The notes beneath the pieces are model-generated. The model did not search any database. It saw nothing but the letters and a program-made list of their open reading frames with translations, and had not been told where the DNA came from. Made by a program: the position numbers and the translations under genes. A DNA stretch of 64,000 bases, taken from contig NZ_QUOK01000011.1 of assembly GCF_003390325.1 (NCBI RefSeq), positions 1 through 64,000 on the forward strand, in the 5' to 3' direction. This DNA is from Rhodohalobacter sp. SW132 (GTDB lineage Bacteria; Bacteroidota; Rhodothermia; Balneolales; Balneolaceae). This document shows, piece by piece, positions 28,040-37,597 of this stretch (its first letter is position 1; every line of letters starts with the position of its first letter).

Positions 28040-29458
28040 ATGGAAACAGAAAAACTAAACTGGTTAGAAAAAAGACTTCAGACACTTGATGAGTATGAGC
28101 GCGAACCGGTTCCTGAAAAAAAGCTTAAGGGCTGGCGTGGCTTTCTGGGTATGTACGCCGGTGAACATACCGCGGGAACAGAATTTGTGATCGGCGCGCT
28201 TTTCGTTGCGCACGGTGTTTCTTTTATGGATCTCGTTATCGGGCTTATCATTGGAAACCTGCTGGCCGTATTCAGCTGGGCTTTTTTATGTGCCCCGGTT
28301 GCGGTGAAAACCAAACTTACACTCTACTGGCAATTGAAAAAGATCTGCGGAGATCATCTGGCCAGCCTCTACAATGTTGTGAATGCCATTATGTTTTGTT
28401 TCCTGGCCGGTGCGATGATCGCTGTGGCCGCAACTGCAGTTGGTCTGCCTTTTCAAATCCCGATGCCGGGACTGGATGATCTCTTCCCAACCAGTATTGG
28501 CTGGATCCTCACCGTCTTTTTTGTTGGCACCATCATCACCATCATTGCCATCGCCGGTTATGAATATGTGGCGCGCTTCGCAAATATCAGTTTTCCATGG
28601 ATGTTTCTTGTTTTTGTAGCTGCTGCTATTGCCGTTCTCCCTTCGCTTGGCGTAGAATCGGTTTCCGGATTCACCACGGCGGCAAATGAACAGATCTGGA
28701 CCGGTGTCGCTGCGGAAGGCCTCACACAGTTTACCGTCTGGCACGTTATCTTTTTCGCCTGGTTCGCAAACATGGCCATGCACATTGGGATGAGCGATAT
28801 GTCGATCCTCCGGTATGCAAAAAAATGGCAGTACGGGTTTGCATCTGCGGCCGGTATGTTTTTTGGGCACTTCATCGCCTGGATGGCCTCCGGTGTTCTT
28901 ATGGCAGCAGCTGCAGGTGCCGTTGCTCCCGGGCTGATCGCTTATAATAGTGCAGGAATTGCCGGAGCAATCTGCGTTGTCATCGCAGGCTGGACCACAG
29001 CAAACCCAACGATCTACCGGGCCGGGCTTGCATTTCAGTCTGTCACGCCCAACTGGAAACGGTGGAAAGTTACGCTCTTTACCGGCTTTTTCACCACAGT
29101 AATTGCCTGCTTTCCCGCTCTCGTAATGAATCTGCTCGATTTTGTGGCCCTCTATGGCTTGGTGCTGATGCCTATGGGTGCTGTTGTGCTGCTGGACGTA
29201 CTCTTTTTCAAAAAGTTTAACCTGATACCCAATTACGCCGAACAGGTTGGAATCAAATTCAACTGGGCCGCAGCCATCACGTGGTTTTTTACCCTCGGAT
29301 TTTGCCTCTTCCTGAATCTATACGCAGGAATTGAAATCTTCTTCCTCGGGCTGCCCGGATGGTTTGTAGCTGTTGGCGTCTACATCGGCATGAGTTACCT
29401 GATTCACACAAAGAGCATCAAAAAAACTGAAAAAATTGAACACACAGAACAATCTTAA
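28040..29458 (+). CDS. NCS1/cytosine-permease-like transporter, candidate L-rhamnose permease
   Basis: 472 residues with about 12 hydrophobic helices. The N-terminal block GWRGFLGMYAGEHTAGTEFVIG, the ANMAMHIGMSD motif and the GWTTANPTIYRAGL motif are the NCS1 (purine-cytosine permease) hallmarks. NCS1 members normally carry nucleobases and vitamins. Here the gene lies 5 nt upstream of the rhamnose aldolase gene and leads the operon, so L-rhamnose or a related deoxysugar is the likely substrate (inference from context). No typical RhaT or SusCD is present. Confidence 0.78.
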   Translation: METEKLNWLEKRLQTLDEYEREPVPEKKLKGWRGFLGMYAGEHTAGTEFVIGALFVAHGVSFMDLVIGLIIGNLLAVFSWAFLCAPVAVKTKLTLYWQLKKICGDHLASLYNVVNAIMFCFLAGAMIAVAATAVGLPFQIPMPGLDDLFPTSIGWILTVFFVGTIITIIAIAGYEYVARFANISFPWMFLVFVAAAIAVLPSLGVESVSGFTTAANEQIWTGVAAEGLTQFTVWHVIFFAWFANMAMHIGMSDMSILRYAKKWQYGFASAAGMFFGHFIAWMASGVLMAAAAGAVAPGLIAYNSAGIAGAICVVIAGWTTANPTIYRAGLAFQSVTPNWKRWKVTLFTGFFTTVIACFPALVMNLLDFVALYGLVLMPMGAVVLLDVLFFKKFNLIPNYAEQVGIKFNWAAAITWFFTLGFCLFLNLYAGIEIFFLGLPGWFVAVGVYIGMSYLIHTKSIKKTEKIEHTEQS

Positions 29459-29463
29459 CTGTA

Positions 29464-31692
29464 ATGAGTGAAAATACAATGACTACAAAGAAGACGAGAA
29501 AAAGTACGACAGAACACTATTTCAGAACTGTGGAAAGTGAGTGGGATGATTCTCATGCCGATAAGCTCGATCCTGTCGGACGGCTGGTCTACCGCTCTAA
29601 TCTTTTGGGCAGCGATGCCTATGTAAACAATACAGGCGGCGGCAACACGTCCAGCAAGCTGACGGAACAAGATCCCATTTCCGGCGAAGAGGTATCCGTG
29701 TTATGGGTGAAAGGATCCGGCGGCGATCTCCGAACCGCAAAACGCCCGAACTTTGCATCTCTCTACCAGGATAAGCTCCTAAACCTGCAGGATATCTATC
29801 ACAATAAAGAGAATACCGGGCTAAAAACTCCCGCAGAGGATTCTATGGTACAGATGTATCCTCACTGCACCTTCAATCTGAATCCGCGTGCACCGTCGAT
29901 CGACACGCCCCTGCACAGTTTCATCCCGTTTGATTTTGTAGACCATACCCATCCTGTGCCGATTATCTCTATCGCCACAGCGGATAACGGAAAAGAAATC
30001 ATGAAAGAGATTTATGGGGATGAAGTCGCCTGGGTAGATTGGATGCGTCCCGGATTTGAACTGGGTCTCGCACTTCAGAATACGATCAAAGAAAATCCCG
30101 GCATTAAGGGAATTATCCTGGGCGGACACGGACTGATTAACTGGGATAATGACGATAAAGCGTGTTATGAACTTAGTCTCGATCTGATTAACCGCGCGGC
30201 TGAATATCTTGCAGAAAACGAAAAGGGAGCGGATACTTTCGGTGGAAACCAGTACACGTCCCTGCCGGAAGAGGAACGGCACGATCTGATCGCTGATGTT
30301 TCTCCTTATATCCGCGGGCTGCTTGCTGAAGACGACCGCTTTATCGGAACCTACCAGGATGATGAAGTTACCCTGCAGTTTATCAATTCTGCAGATGCCG
30401 GACGGCTGGCTGAACTGGGAACCTCGTGCCCCGACCATTTTCTGCGTACAAAAATCAAACCGCTCTACATTGACTGGAATCCGGATGCAGAGAATTCAGA
30501 CGATCTGAAATCGAAAATTGAAAGCGGGCTCGAACAGTATCGGAAAGATTACGCCGTATATTACAACCAGTGCAAAGATGATGAGTCGCCCGATATGAGA
30601 GGCGGAAATCCCACTGTACTATTGATTCCCGGCCTTGGCATGATTACCTGGGGGAAATCAAAAAGTGAATCCCGGGTGACGGCAGAGTTTTACACAGCCG
30701 CAATCGGTGTGATGAGAGGAGCAGAATCAATCGGATCATACACCGCCCTGCCGCGTCAGGAAGCGTTCGATATTGAATACTGGGCTCTTGAAGAGGCAAA
30801 ACTCCAGCGAATGCCGCCCGAAAGCGAGCTTTCAAGAAAAGTGGTACTGGTTATCGGATCTGGAAGCGGCATTGGCAAGGCGCTTGTTCCGAAACTGATC
30901 GATGAAGGCGGAACGGTTGCCTGCCTCGACCTGGATGAAAACAACGCTAAAAATACTGCTGATGAAATTCTTGGTAAGATCGGTATGGGAATTGGTGTTG
31001 CCGGATCAGGCATCAGCCGCAGCGGTGATGTGATCGGGCTGGGATGCGATATAACCGATCGAAATTCAGTTAAGGAAGCAATCAGGCAGACGATTCTCGC
31101 CTATGGCGGCGTGGATATGGTAGCCGTTACCGCCGGTCTGTTTCCCACCCCTGATGAAAATGGAAATCTGCCGGATACCGCATGGGATAAATCGTTTGCT
31201 GTAAATGTAAAAGGTAACTTTATTGTAGCAGATGAAATGTCAGCCACATGGAAGAAGCAGGGAATGGAAGGCAGCATGGTGATTACAACCAGTGCAAATG
31301 CCGTGGTTGCAAAAATCGGAAGTATGGCGTACGATACAAGTAAATCCGCTGCAAACCATTTGGTTAGAGAGCTCGCAATCGAGCTTTCACCGGAAATCAG
31401 GGTTAACGGCGTTGCGCCGGCAACCGTAGTGGATGGAAGCAGCATGTTTCCCAGAAATCGTGTGATGGCCTCGCTAACCAAATACAACATCGATTTTGAT
31501 GAAAGTGAGGAGACTGAAGAGCTCCGCGAAAGGCTGGCAGATTTTTATGCTCAGCGAACGCTTACACAGCGATCGATCTCCCTCGAACAACAGACTGAAG
31601 CGATCTATTCGCTGCTGAGCTCCCGGTTTGAAAATACAACCGGCCACATCATCCCCGTGGATGGCGGCCTTAAAGATGCGTTTATGAGATAG
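29464..31692 (+). CDS. rhaEW: Bifunctional rhamnulose-1-phosphate aldolase / L-lactaldehyde dehydrogenase
   Basis: 742-residue fusion. The N-terminal class II aldolase/adducin domain (about 20-430) has the TGGGNTSSK phosphate site, the metal-binding DHTHP motif and GGHG. The C-terminal SDR domain (about 455-740) has the GSGSGIG loop and YDTSK active site. The family (RhaEW, YuxG-like) splits L-rhamnulose-1-P into DHAP and L-lactaldehyde and oxidises the aldehyde to L-lactate in one polypeptide. Start ATG at 29464; a second ATG at residue 7 is possible. It fits with LutABC downstream, which consumes the lactate. Confidence 0.93.
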   Translation: MSENTMTTKKTRKSTTEHYFRTVESEWDDSHADKLDPVGRLVYRSNLLGSDAYVNNTGGGNTSSKLTEQDPISGEEVSVLWVKGSGGDLRTAKRPNFASLYQDKLLNLQDIYHNKENTGLKTPAEDSMVQMYPHCTFNLNPRAPSIDTPLHSFIPFDFVDHTHPVPIISIATADNGKEIMKEIYGDEVAWVDWMRPGFELGLALQNTIKENPGIKGIILGGHGLINWDNDDKACYELSLDLINRAAEYLAENEKGADTFGGNQYTSLPEEERHDLIADVSPYIRGLLAEDDRFIGTYQDDEVTLQFINSADAGRLAELGTSCPDHFLRTKIKPLYIDWNPDAENSDDLKSKIESGLEQYRKDYAVYYNQCKDDESPDMRGGNPTVLLIPGLGMITWGKSKSESRVTAEFYTAAIGVMRGAESIGSYTALPRQEAFDIEYWALEEAKLQRMPPESELSRKVVLVIGSGSGIGKALVPKLIDEGGTVACLDLDENNAKNTADEILGKIGMGIGVAGSGISRSGDVIGLGCDITDRNSVKEAIRQTILAYGGVDMVAVTAGLFPTPDENGNLPDTAWDKSFAVNVKGNFIVADEMSATWKKQGMEGSMVITTSANAVVAKIGSMAYDTSKSAANHLVRELAIELSPEIRVNGVAPATVVDGSSMFPRNRVMASLTKYNIDFDESEETEELRERLADFYAQRTLTQRSISLEQQTEAIYSLLSSRFENTTGHIIPVDGGLKDAFMR

Positions 31693-31799
31693 CAGCTGCT
31701 GTAACGCTTTACCCCTGATATGGGTGAAAAATCCACTCTGCAGCCTCCGGGTTTGCAGGGTGGATCATTAACTTGATTTTCGAAAAAACCCAACTTGAT

Positions 31800-31973
31800 A
31801 TGAACAGTATTCTTAAAATTGTTTCATTCAGCGGACTGCTGCTTACCATTGTGCCGTCATTTCTCGTCTTTAACGGTACCATCAGTTTTCAACTGCACAC
31901 TACCCTGATGCTTGTCGGCATGATTTTGTGGTTTGCCTCTTCTCCGTTCTGGATGAAGGAGAAAAAACTATGA
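31800..31973 (+). CDS. Two-helix small membrane protein in the rhamnose operon
   Basis: 57 residues with two hydrophobic helices (about 5-25 and 33-50) and a basic C-terminus KEKKL. The ATG at 31800 is preferred to an upstream in-frame start at 31773. Its TGA overlaps the ATG of the isomerase gene (31970-31973), so the pair is translationally coupled. Of unknown function; it might be a transporter accessory subunit or assist a membrane-bound step. Similar tiny two-TM ORFs sit beside sugar-isomerase genes in related bacteria, as far as I recall. Confidence 0.7.
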   Translation: MNSILKIVSFSGLLLTIVPSFLVFNGTISFQLHTTLMLVGMILWFASSPFWMKEKKL

Positions 31974-33256
31974 AAATCAATAAAAATCAGATTGACGAAC
32001 ACAATCGAAAAAGCGCTGACGGCCATCAGGATGCCCTGCGTCTGCTTGAAGATCAACTTTCCAAAAACGGGATCAGCCCGGACGATTTGGTTCAAAAACT
32101 TTCAGATTTCCAGGTTGCTATTCCAAGCTGGGCACTGGGTGCCGGAGGAACGCGTTTCGGGCGGTTTAAGATGGGAGGTGAGCCGCGTACACTGGAAGAG
32201 AAAATCGAGGATGTAGGCATCATTCACGCACTCAATGGATCCAGCGGTGCCATATCACTCCACATCCCCTGGGATATACCGGACGATACGGAAGCGATCA
32301 GGCAGAAAGCAGATGCACTTGATCTGTTATTCGATGCCGTAAATTCCAACACGTTCCAGGATCAGCCGGATCAGAAATTTTCATATAAGTTCGGTTCACT
32401 CAGCCATACCGATTCGCGCGTACGAGAGCAGGCCGTGGCTCATAATAAAGAGGTGATAAAAATCGGGAAGGAACTGGGATCTAAGGCACTTACGGTCTGG
32501 CTCGCCGACGGATCCAATTTTCCCGGCCAGCAAAACCTGCGGAAAGCCCTCGATCGCACCCGGCAGTCTCTTGAAGATGTTTATTCCGACCTTCCATCCG
32601 ACTGGACGATGCTGATTGAGTACAAACCGTTTGAACCCAATTTCTATTCCATGGTTATCCCCGATTGGGGAACATCCTTTCTGCTCGCTTCCAAATTGGG
32701 AGATCGTGCAAAAACGCTGGTCGACCTGGGGCATCATCTGCCAAACACCAATATTGAGCAGATTGTTGCCACTCTGATGATGGAGAACAAACTTGGCGGG
32801 TTTCATTTTAACGATTCAAAATATGCGGATGATGACCTCACCACCGGCTCCATCAAACCGTACCAGCTTTTTCTGATTTTTTGTGAACTGACAGACCAAG
32901 TGGACAACCCCGATGACACCACGTTTTCCGATCTCGCATGGATGATTGATGCCAGTCATAACGTAAAAGATCCGCTTGAAGATCTGCTGCAATCCGTTGA
33001 AGCGATACAGATCGCCTATGCCCGTGCGCAAATCCTCGACAGAAAAGAGCTTGAAAGCGCACGCCGGGATAATGATGTGGCCCGGGCCCAGGATATTTTA
33101 CAAGAAGCATTCCGGACCGATGTGCGCCCCCTGTTGCGTGAAAGCAGGCTAAAAAACGGCGCTGCAATTCAGCCGGAGATACTGTTCAGGGAACTGAACG
33201 TGCGGGATCAATTGGTCCGCGTCAGAGGCAGCGATTCTACCGCTACCGGGTTGTAA
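31970..33256 (+). CDS. rhaI: L-rhamnose isomerase (Pseudomonas stutzeri/Streptomyces type)
   Basis: TIM-barrel isomerase converting L-rhamnose to L-rhamnulose. 428 residues from ATG 31970. Family blocks are VAIPSWALGAGGTRFGRF near the N-terminus, LHIPWDIPDD, the metal-site segments ALTVWLADGSNFPGQ, EYKPFEPNFYS, DLGHHLP, FHFNDSKYADDDLTTG and MIDASHN. It differs from E. coli RhaA. The start is chosen by the 4-nt overlap with the small ORF upstream, plus an AAGGAG-like sequence (31957-31962). Followed by the kinase gene after 54 nt. Confidence 0.93.
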   Translation: MKINKNQIDEHNRKSADGHQDALRLLEDQLSKNGISPDDLVQKLSDFQVAIPSWALGAGGTRFGRFKMGGEPRTLEEKIEDVGIIHALNGSSGAISLHIPWDIPDDTEAIRQKADALDLLFDAVNSNTFQDQPDQKFSYKFGSLSHTDSRVREQAVAHNKEVIKIGKELGSKALTVWLADGSNFPGQQNLRKALDRTRQSLEDVYSDLPSDWTMLIEYKPFEPNFYSMVIPDWGTSFLLASKLGDRAKTLVDLGHHLPNTNIEQIVATLMMENKLGGFHFNDSKYADDDLTTGSIKPYQLFLIFCELTDQVDNPDDTTFSDLAWMIDASHNVKDPLEDLLQSVEAIQIAYARAQILDRKELESARRDNDVARAQDILQEAFRTDVRPLLRESRLKNGAAIQPEILFRELNVRDQLVRVRGSDSTATGL

Positions 33257-33310
33257 CCCCGAATCTGCATCAGCTGGGCAATCAACCTTTAATCAGCAAA
33301 AAAGGCCACT

Positions 33311-34756
33311 ATGTCATCATCCATACCTGTTACAGCCATTTTTGACATCGGGAAAACCAATAAAAAATTCCTGCTGTTCGACGACCGTTTTAACATCGTC
33401 TATAGCAGAAAAAATAATCTTGATGAGACGACTGACAACGACGGCTTCCCATGTGAAGATATTGAACAGTTAAACAAGTGGATTCAAGAGGTCACCAAAG
33501 AAGTGGCCCATCAAAACAAATATGTAATTCGTCAGCTGAATGTGTCGGCTTACGGCGCCACTCTTGTTCACCTTGACAAAAACGGGGACCCGACTGCACC
33601 GATGGAAAACTATCTGAAGCCATATCCTGAAGAGCTGAAAGAACAATTCTATGATACGTATGGCGGCAGGAATCAATTTTCTACAGAAACCGCATCCCCC
33701 CCAATGGGAATGCTCAATTCGGGCTTGCAGCTCTACCGGATCAAACATGAAAACCCGGAATTACTAAAATCGATCAACGCTACGCTTCATCTTCCCCAGT
33801 ATATCAGCTATCTTTTTACCGGCAGAAAAACCGCTGATCTTACAAGTATTGGCTGCCATACCGGAATGTGGAACTACCGGAAAAACACCTATCATCCCTG
33901 GTTGAAAAAGGAAAAATTACAGCATTTACTGCCCGACCCTGAACTTCCAAAAAAAACCACCAATGGCCATTTTGAAAGTCATCATTTTGAAACCGGCATT
34001 GGAATTCACGACAGTTCAGCCGCGCTCGTTCCGTATCTTATCGGGCTTGATGAACCCTTTATTCAGCTCTCAACCGGCACATGGAGTATTGCCATGAACC
34101 CGTTCACTCAAACAGAGCTGACTTATGATGATCTTGAAAGGGATTGCCTTCAGTATCTGAATATATACGGTGAACCGGTGAAGGCGTCCCGGCTGCTGCT
34201 TGGTGCGGAATATTCACATCAGCTTGAAAAAATCTCGGCTTACTTTAATAAAAACAGGAAAACTCCGGGAAATCATGCCGATCCAACTCTACTGAAAAAA
34301 CTAATCAACAATCCTGATCCCGACCGGAAACTTATCCTCGAAAAAGCGGGCGAAACCGGCCCGCATCCACACACCGGCAGGGGAACGTGGAATCTTGACG
34401 TTTTTAACACGTTCAGGGAAGCGTGCCATCAACTTATGCTCGACCTGGTATCTATACAGACAGACGCCATACGGCTTGCCGAGGGAGAAACCACAGCCAA
34501 ACAAATTATTGTTACCGGAGGTTTTGCAAATAACTCTTTTTTCTGCAGATTACTGGCAACTCATTTCCCGGATAAAAAAATATATACTGCATCCACATCC
34601 TATGCATCGGCGCTGGGAGCGGCCCTGGTGATGAATATCGATACCTTAAAGCCCGGGTGGGTAAAAGATCTGCTCGGCCTGAATCTTGTGGATCCGATAG
34701 ACGGAGTGCCGGTTGGGGATTATGCCTGGAATGAGTCTCACAATCAAACCTTATAA
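33311..34756 (+). CDS. FGGY-family carbohydrate kinase (rhamnulokinase-like)
   Basis: 481 residues. The N-terminal ASKHA phosphate-1 motif is FDIGKTNKKFLLFD; a second conserved nucleotide region lies at LSTGTWSIAMNP, and GGFANNSFF marks the adenosine loop near the C-terminus. In this operon it should phosphorylate L-rhamnulose at O1 before aldol cleavage. It is distant from E. coli RhaB, so L-fuculose or another ketose cannot be excluded. Position between rhaI and lutA supports the rhamnose assignment. Confidence 0.85.
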   Translation: MSSSIPVTAIFDIGKTNKKFLLFDDRFNIVYSRKNNLDETTDNDGFPCEDIEQLNKWIQEVTKEVAHQNKYVIRQLNVSAYGATLVHLDKNGDPTAPMENYLKPYPEELKEQFYDTYGGRNQFSTETASPPMGMLNSGLQLYRIKHENPELLKSINATLHLPQYISYLFTGRKTADLTSIGCHTGMWNYRKNTYHPWLKKEKLQHLLPDPELPKKTTNGHFESHHFETGIGIHDSSAALVPYLIGLDEPFIQLSTGTWSIAMNPFTQTELTYDDLERDCLQYLNIYGEPVKASRLLLGAEYSHQLEKISAYFNKNRKTPGNHADPTLLKKLINNPDPDRKLILEKAGETGPHPHTGRGTWNLDVFNTFREACHQLMLDLVSIQTDAIRLAEGETTAKQIIVTGGFANNSFFCRLLATHFPDKKIYTASTSYASALGAALVMNIDTLKPGWVKDLLGLNLVDPIDGVPVGDYAWNESHNQTL

Positions 34757-34767
34757 AAACAGCATCT

Positions 34768-35517
34768 ATGAATGTCTCGCTCTTTCTTACCTGTGTGAAT
34801 GATACGCTTTTTCCGGGTACCGGCAAGGCTGTGGTTCATCTGCTTGAGAGACTTGGCCATACGATAGATTTCAACCCGGAACAGACATGCTGCGGCCAGA
34901 TGCATTACAACACCGGCTATCGTGATGAAACTGTACCGCTGGTTCGGCGTTTTGTTGAACTGTATGAAGATGCCGAAGCGGTGGTGGTGCCGTCGGCTTC
35001 CTGCGCCGGAATGATTCATGAATATTATCCCAAAATTGCGGAAACCACCGGTGATTCAGCGCTTGAAAAAAGTGTGTCAGAATTACTGCCAAGAGTATTT
35101 GAACTGTCCGGTTTTTTGGTAGACAAACTCAAAATTGAAGATGTGGGAGCCTATTTCCCGCACCGCGTTACCTATCACCCGACCTGCCACTCCCTGCGTG
35201 TGCTTCACGTGGGGGATGCCCCGCTGAAACTGCTGAAAAATGTACGGGGACTGGAGTTTGCTGAGCTGCCGAATGCCCTGGAGTGCTGCGGCTTCGGCGG
35301 AACTTTCGCAATCAAAAACAGCGATACATCAGCAGCCATGGTGGGAGACAAAATTCATCACATCAAACAGACCGGTGCTGAAATCTGCGTTGCGGCAGAT
35401 AATTCCTGCCTGATGCATATCGGCGGAGCGATGAGCCGGCAGCGAAGCGGCATCCGAACGGTTCATCTTGCTGAAGTTTTGGCCTCAACCGAAGAGAAGC
35501 CGGGAGGAAAACAGTGA
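34768..35517 (+). CDS. lutA: Lactate utilization protein A, (Fe-S)-binding oxidoreductase
   Basis: 249 residues, family-typical length. Two CCG domains carry the Fe-S ligands: TCCGQM (about 46) and ECCGFGG (about 170-176), with further Cys in PSASCAGM and PTCHSL. With LutB and LutC it oxidises L-lactate to pyruvate at the cytoplasmic membrane. The gene overlaps lutB by a GTGA junction (35514-35517). Its linkage to rhaEW indicates that lactate from rhamnose is fed into central metabolism in the same operon. Confidence 0.94.
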   Translation: MNVSLFLTCVNDTLFPGTGKAVVHLLERLGHTIDFNPEQTCCGQMHYNTGYRDETVPLVRRFVELYEDAEAVVVPSASCAGMIHEYYPKIAETTGDSALEKSVSELLPRVFELSGFLVDKLKIEDVGAYFPHRVTYHPTCHSLRVLHVGDAPLKLLKNVRGLEFAELPNALECCGFGGTFAIKNSDTSAAMVGDKIHHIKQTGAEICVAADNSCLMHIGGAMSRQRSGIRTVHLAEVLASTEEKPGGKQ

Positions 35518-36950
35518 AAAAGGAAAATCGATCCTCCCTTCCGACATTCGAACAGAGTGCCGGTCATTATCTGGCCGATACGCAGCTGCGAAAAAATATT
35601 GGTCATGCCACCCAAACGATTCGAAAAAAAAGGGATGACGTCACCGGGGAGCTGCCCGATTGGGAAGAGCTCCGTGAGTCGGGCCGGCAGATCAAGCAGC
35701 AGGTGATGAACAACCTGGATGATTACCTGCTTGAACTCGAAGAATCGGTAACAGCGGCGGGCGGAGTGGTTCACTGGGCCGCGGATGCCGATGAGGCAAA
35801 CCAGATTGTTACGCAACTGATCCGTGAAAAACAGGAGACGGAAGTTGTGAAGGTGAAATCGATGACAACCGATGAGATCCGGCTGAATGAAGCACTGCAA
35901 AACGCCGGGATTACGGCTCTGGAAACCGATCTTGCCGAGCTTATTGTGCAGCTTGCCGGCGATGAATCATCGCATATCCTGGTGCCTGCCATTCATAAAA
36001 ACCGGTCAGAGATCCGGGATCTTTTCAAAGAAAAACTGAATATTGAACATCTGAGTGATGAGCCGGCCGACCTTGCAGAAGCGGCACGCCTCTACCTGAG
36101 AAAGAATTTTTTAAAGGCAAAAATTGGCATCAGCGGCGGGAATTTTGCCGTTGCCGAAACCGGGACTGTGGCTGTTGTAGAATCAGAAGGAAACGGACGG
36201 ATGTGCACCACCCTGCCGGACACGCTGATTACCGTTTTGGGGATAGAAAAAATCATCCCAAAATGGTGTGATCTTGAAGTATTTATGCAGCTTCTGCCCC
36301 GCTCCTCCACAGCGGAACGGATGAATCCCTACAACACATTCTGGACCGGCACAACCGATGGGGACAGTCCGCAGGAATTCCACCTGGTTTTGCTTGATAA
36401 CGGCCGTACAAAAGTTTTGGCTGATGAAACCGGGCGGCAAACACTGCACTGTATCCGCTGCAGCGCCTGCCTGAATATTTGTCCCGTTTATGAACGAACC
36501 GGAGGCCATGCCTATCACAGCATTTATCCGGGTCCGATCGGCGCCATTCTCACTCCGCAGCTGCGCGGATTAGATGATTCATCTGCCGCCTCCCTCCCCT
36601 ACGCCTCTTCGCTCTGCGGTGCCTGTTATGAGGTTTGCCCCGTGAAAATCAATATCCCTGAGGTACTGACACATCTTCGGGGCAACATTGTGGAGCACAA
36701 TAAAAAAAATGGCGGCATCCGGTTCAAGATGGATTCAACTCACGTGGGTATGCGTTTGATGGCGCGGGCTTTCCGGAGCAGAAAACGATATGAACGGCTC
36801 CAAAAAATCGGGCAAACGGGTCAGAAACTATTTGAAAAAGATGGCATGATTTCAAAACTGCCGGGCGAACTTTCAAAATGGACAGACTTCCGGGATCTGA
36901 AACCGATCCCGAAACAGACGTTTCGTGAGTGGTGGAGGGATCGTTCATGA
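35514..36950 (+). CDS. lutB: Lactate utilization protein B, 4Fe-4S iron-sulfur protein
   Basis: 478 residues. The N-terminal LUD-type domain (about 60-290) has GGNFAVAETGTV and NEGNGR-like loops. The C-terminal 2x[4Fe-4S] ferredoxin domain has CIRCSACLNICPVY (about 313-326) and CGACYEVCPVKI (about 365-376). The start codon is GTG at 35514, supported by the Shine-Dalgarno GGGAGG (35502-35507). It overlaps lutA by 4 nt and lutC by 4 nt, a tightly coupled trio. Confidence 0.95.
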   Translation: MKKENRSSLPTFEQSAGHYLADTQLRKNIGHATQTIRKKRDDVTGELPDWEELRESGRQIKQQVMNNLDDYLLELEESVTAAGGVVHWAADADEANQIVTQLIREKQETEVVKVKSMTTDEIRLNEALQNAGITALETDLAELIVQLAGDESSHILVPAIHKNRSEIRDLFKEKLNIEHLSDEPADLAEAARLYLRKNFLKAKIGISGGNFAVAETGTVAVVESEGNGRMCTTLPDTLITVLGIEKIIPKWCDLEVFMQLLPRSSTAERMNPYNTFWTGTTDGDSPQEFHLVLLDNGRTKVLADETGRQTLHCIRCSACLNICPVYERTGGHAYHSIYPGPIGAILTPQLRGLDDSSAASLPYASSLCGACYEVCPVKINIPEVLTHLRGNIVEHNKKNGGIRFKMDSTHVGMRLMARAFRSRKRYERLQKIGQTGQKLFEKDGMISKLPGELSKWTDFRDLKPIPKQTFREWWRDRS

Positions 36951-37597
36951 GCGGCTCCAAAAAAGAGATTTTGCAAAGAATTCGAACATCTCTCGGTGAG
37001 AAAGAATCCCGAGCGGAACTGCCGGCGATCCAAAGAGACTATAACCGGAAAGGCACCAGCGACCTTAAAAGTATTACCAATCAGTTTGCATTACGGGTGA
37101 GCGATTACAAAGCCGTGGTTGAATATGTTGACAAGCCATCCATTTGCAGAAAGGTTGATGAGATCTGTTCCGAATCCGGAATTAAAAAACTGGTTATTCC
37201 GCCCGGACTGAATCCAGATTGGCTTGATTCTCTTTCCCCTGGTATAGAACTCCTTCACGACGATCCGCCACTTTCAAAACAGGATTTAAATAACAGTCAC
37301 GGCGTTTTAACCGGCTGCCGGGTTGCGGTTGCACAGACGGGAACCATCATCCTTGATAGCGGTGCCGGGCAGGGACGCAGAGCACTTACCCTGCTTCCAG
37401 ATTACCATATTTGTGTGGTGGAGAGCGAACAGATCACCGATATTTTTCCGGAGGCAATTGCAAAGCTAACGGATACCGTGCGATCCACCGGAAGGCCTGT
37501 TACCATGATATCAGGGCCATCCGCCACATCGGACATCGAACTGGACCGCGTTGAAGGAGTTCACGGCCCAAGAAACCTTCACGTACTTATTGTTTGA
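36947..37597 (+). CDS. lutC: Lactate utilization protein C
   Basis: 216 residues, LUD domain. Conserved blocks are RVAVAQTGTIILDSGAGQGRRALTLLPD, HICVVESEQI and SGPSATSDIE near the C-terminus. It completes LutABC. I chose ATG 36947 because it overlaps the lutB TGA (36947-36950); an in-frame start at 36929 is less likely. Last gene of the compact rhamnose block; 161 nt of non-coding sequence follow. Confidence 0.93.
   Translation: MSGSKKEILQRIRTSLGEKESRAELPAIQRDYNRKGTSDLKSITNQFALRVSDYKAVVEYVDKPSICRKVDEICSESGIKKLVIPPGLNPDWLDSLSPGIELLHDDPPLSKQDLNNSHGVLTGCRVAVAQTGTIILDSGAGQGRRALTLLPDYHICVVESEQITDIFPEAIAKLTDTVRSTGRPVTMISGPSATSDIELDRVEGVHGPRNLHVLIV

Noticed and set aside
28286-28870. 194-codon minus-strand frame inside the NCS1 permease gene
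   Set aside because: Low-complexity, cysteine- and glycine-rich translation typical of an antisense frame of a membrane protein; the permease frame is certain.
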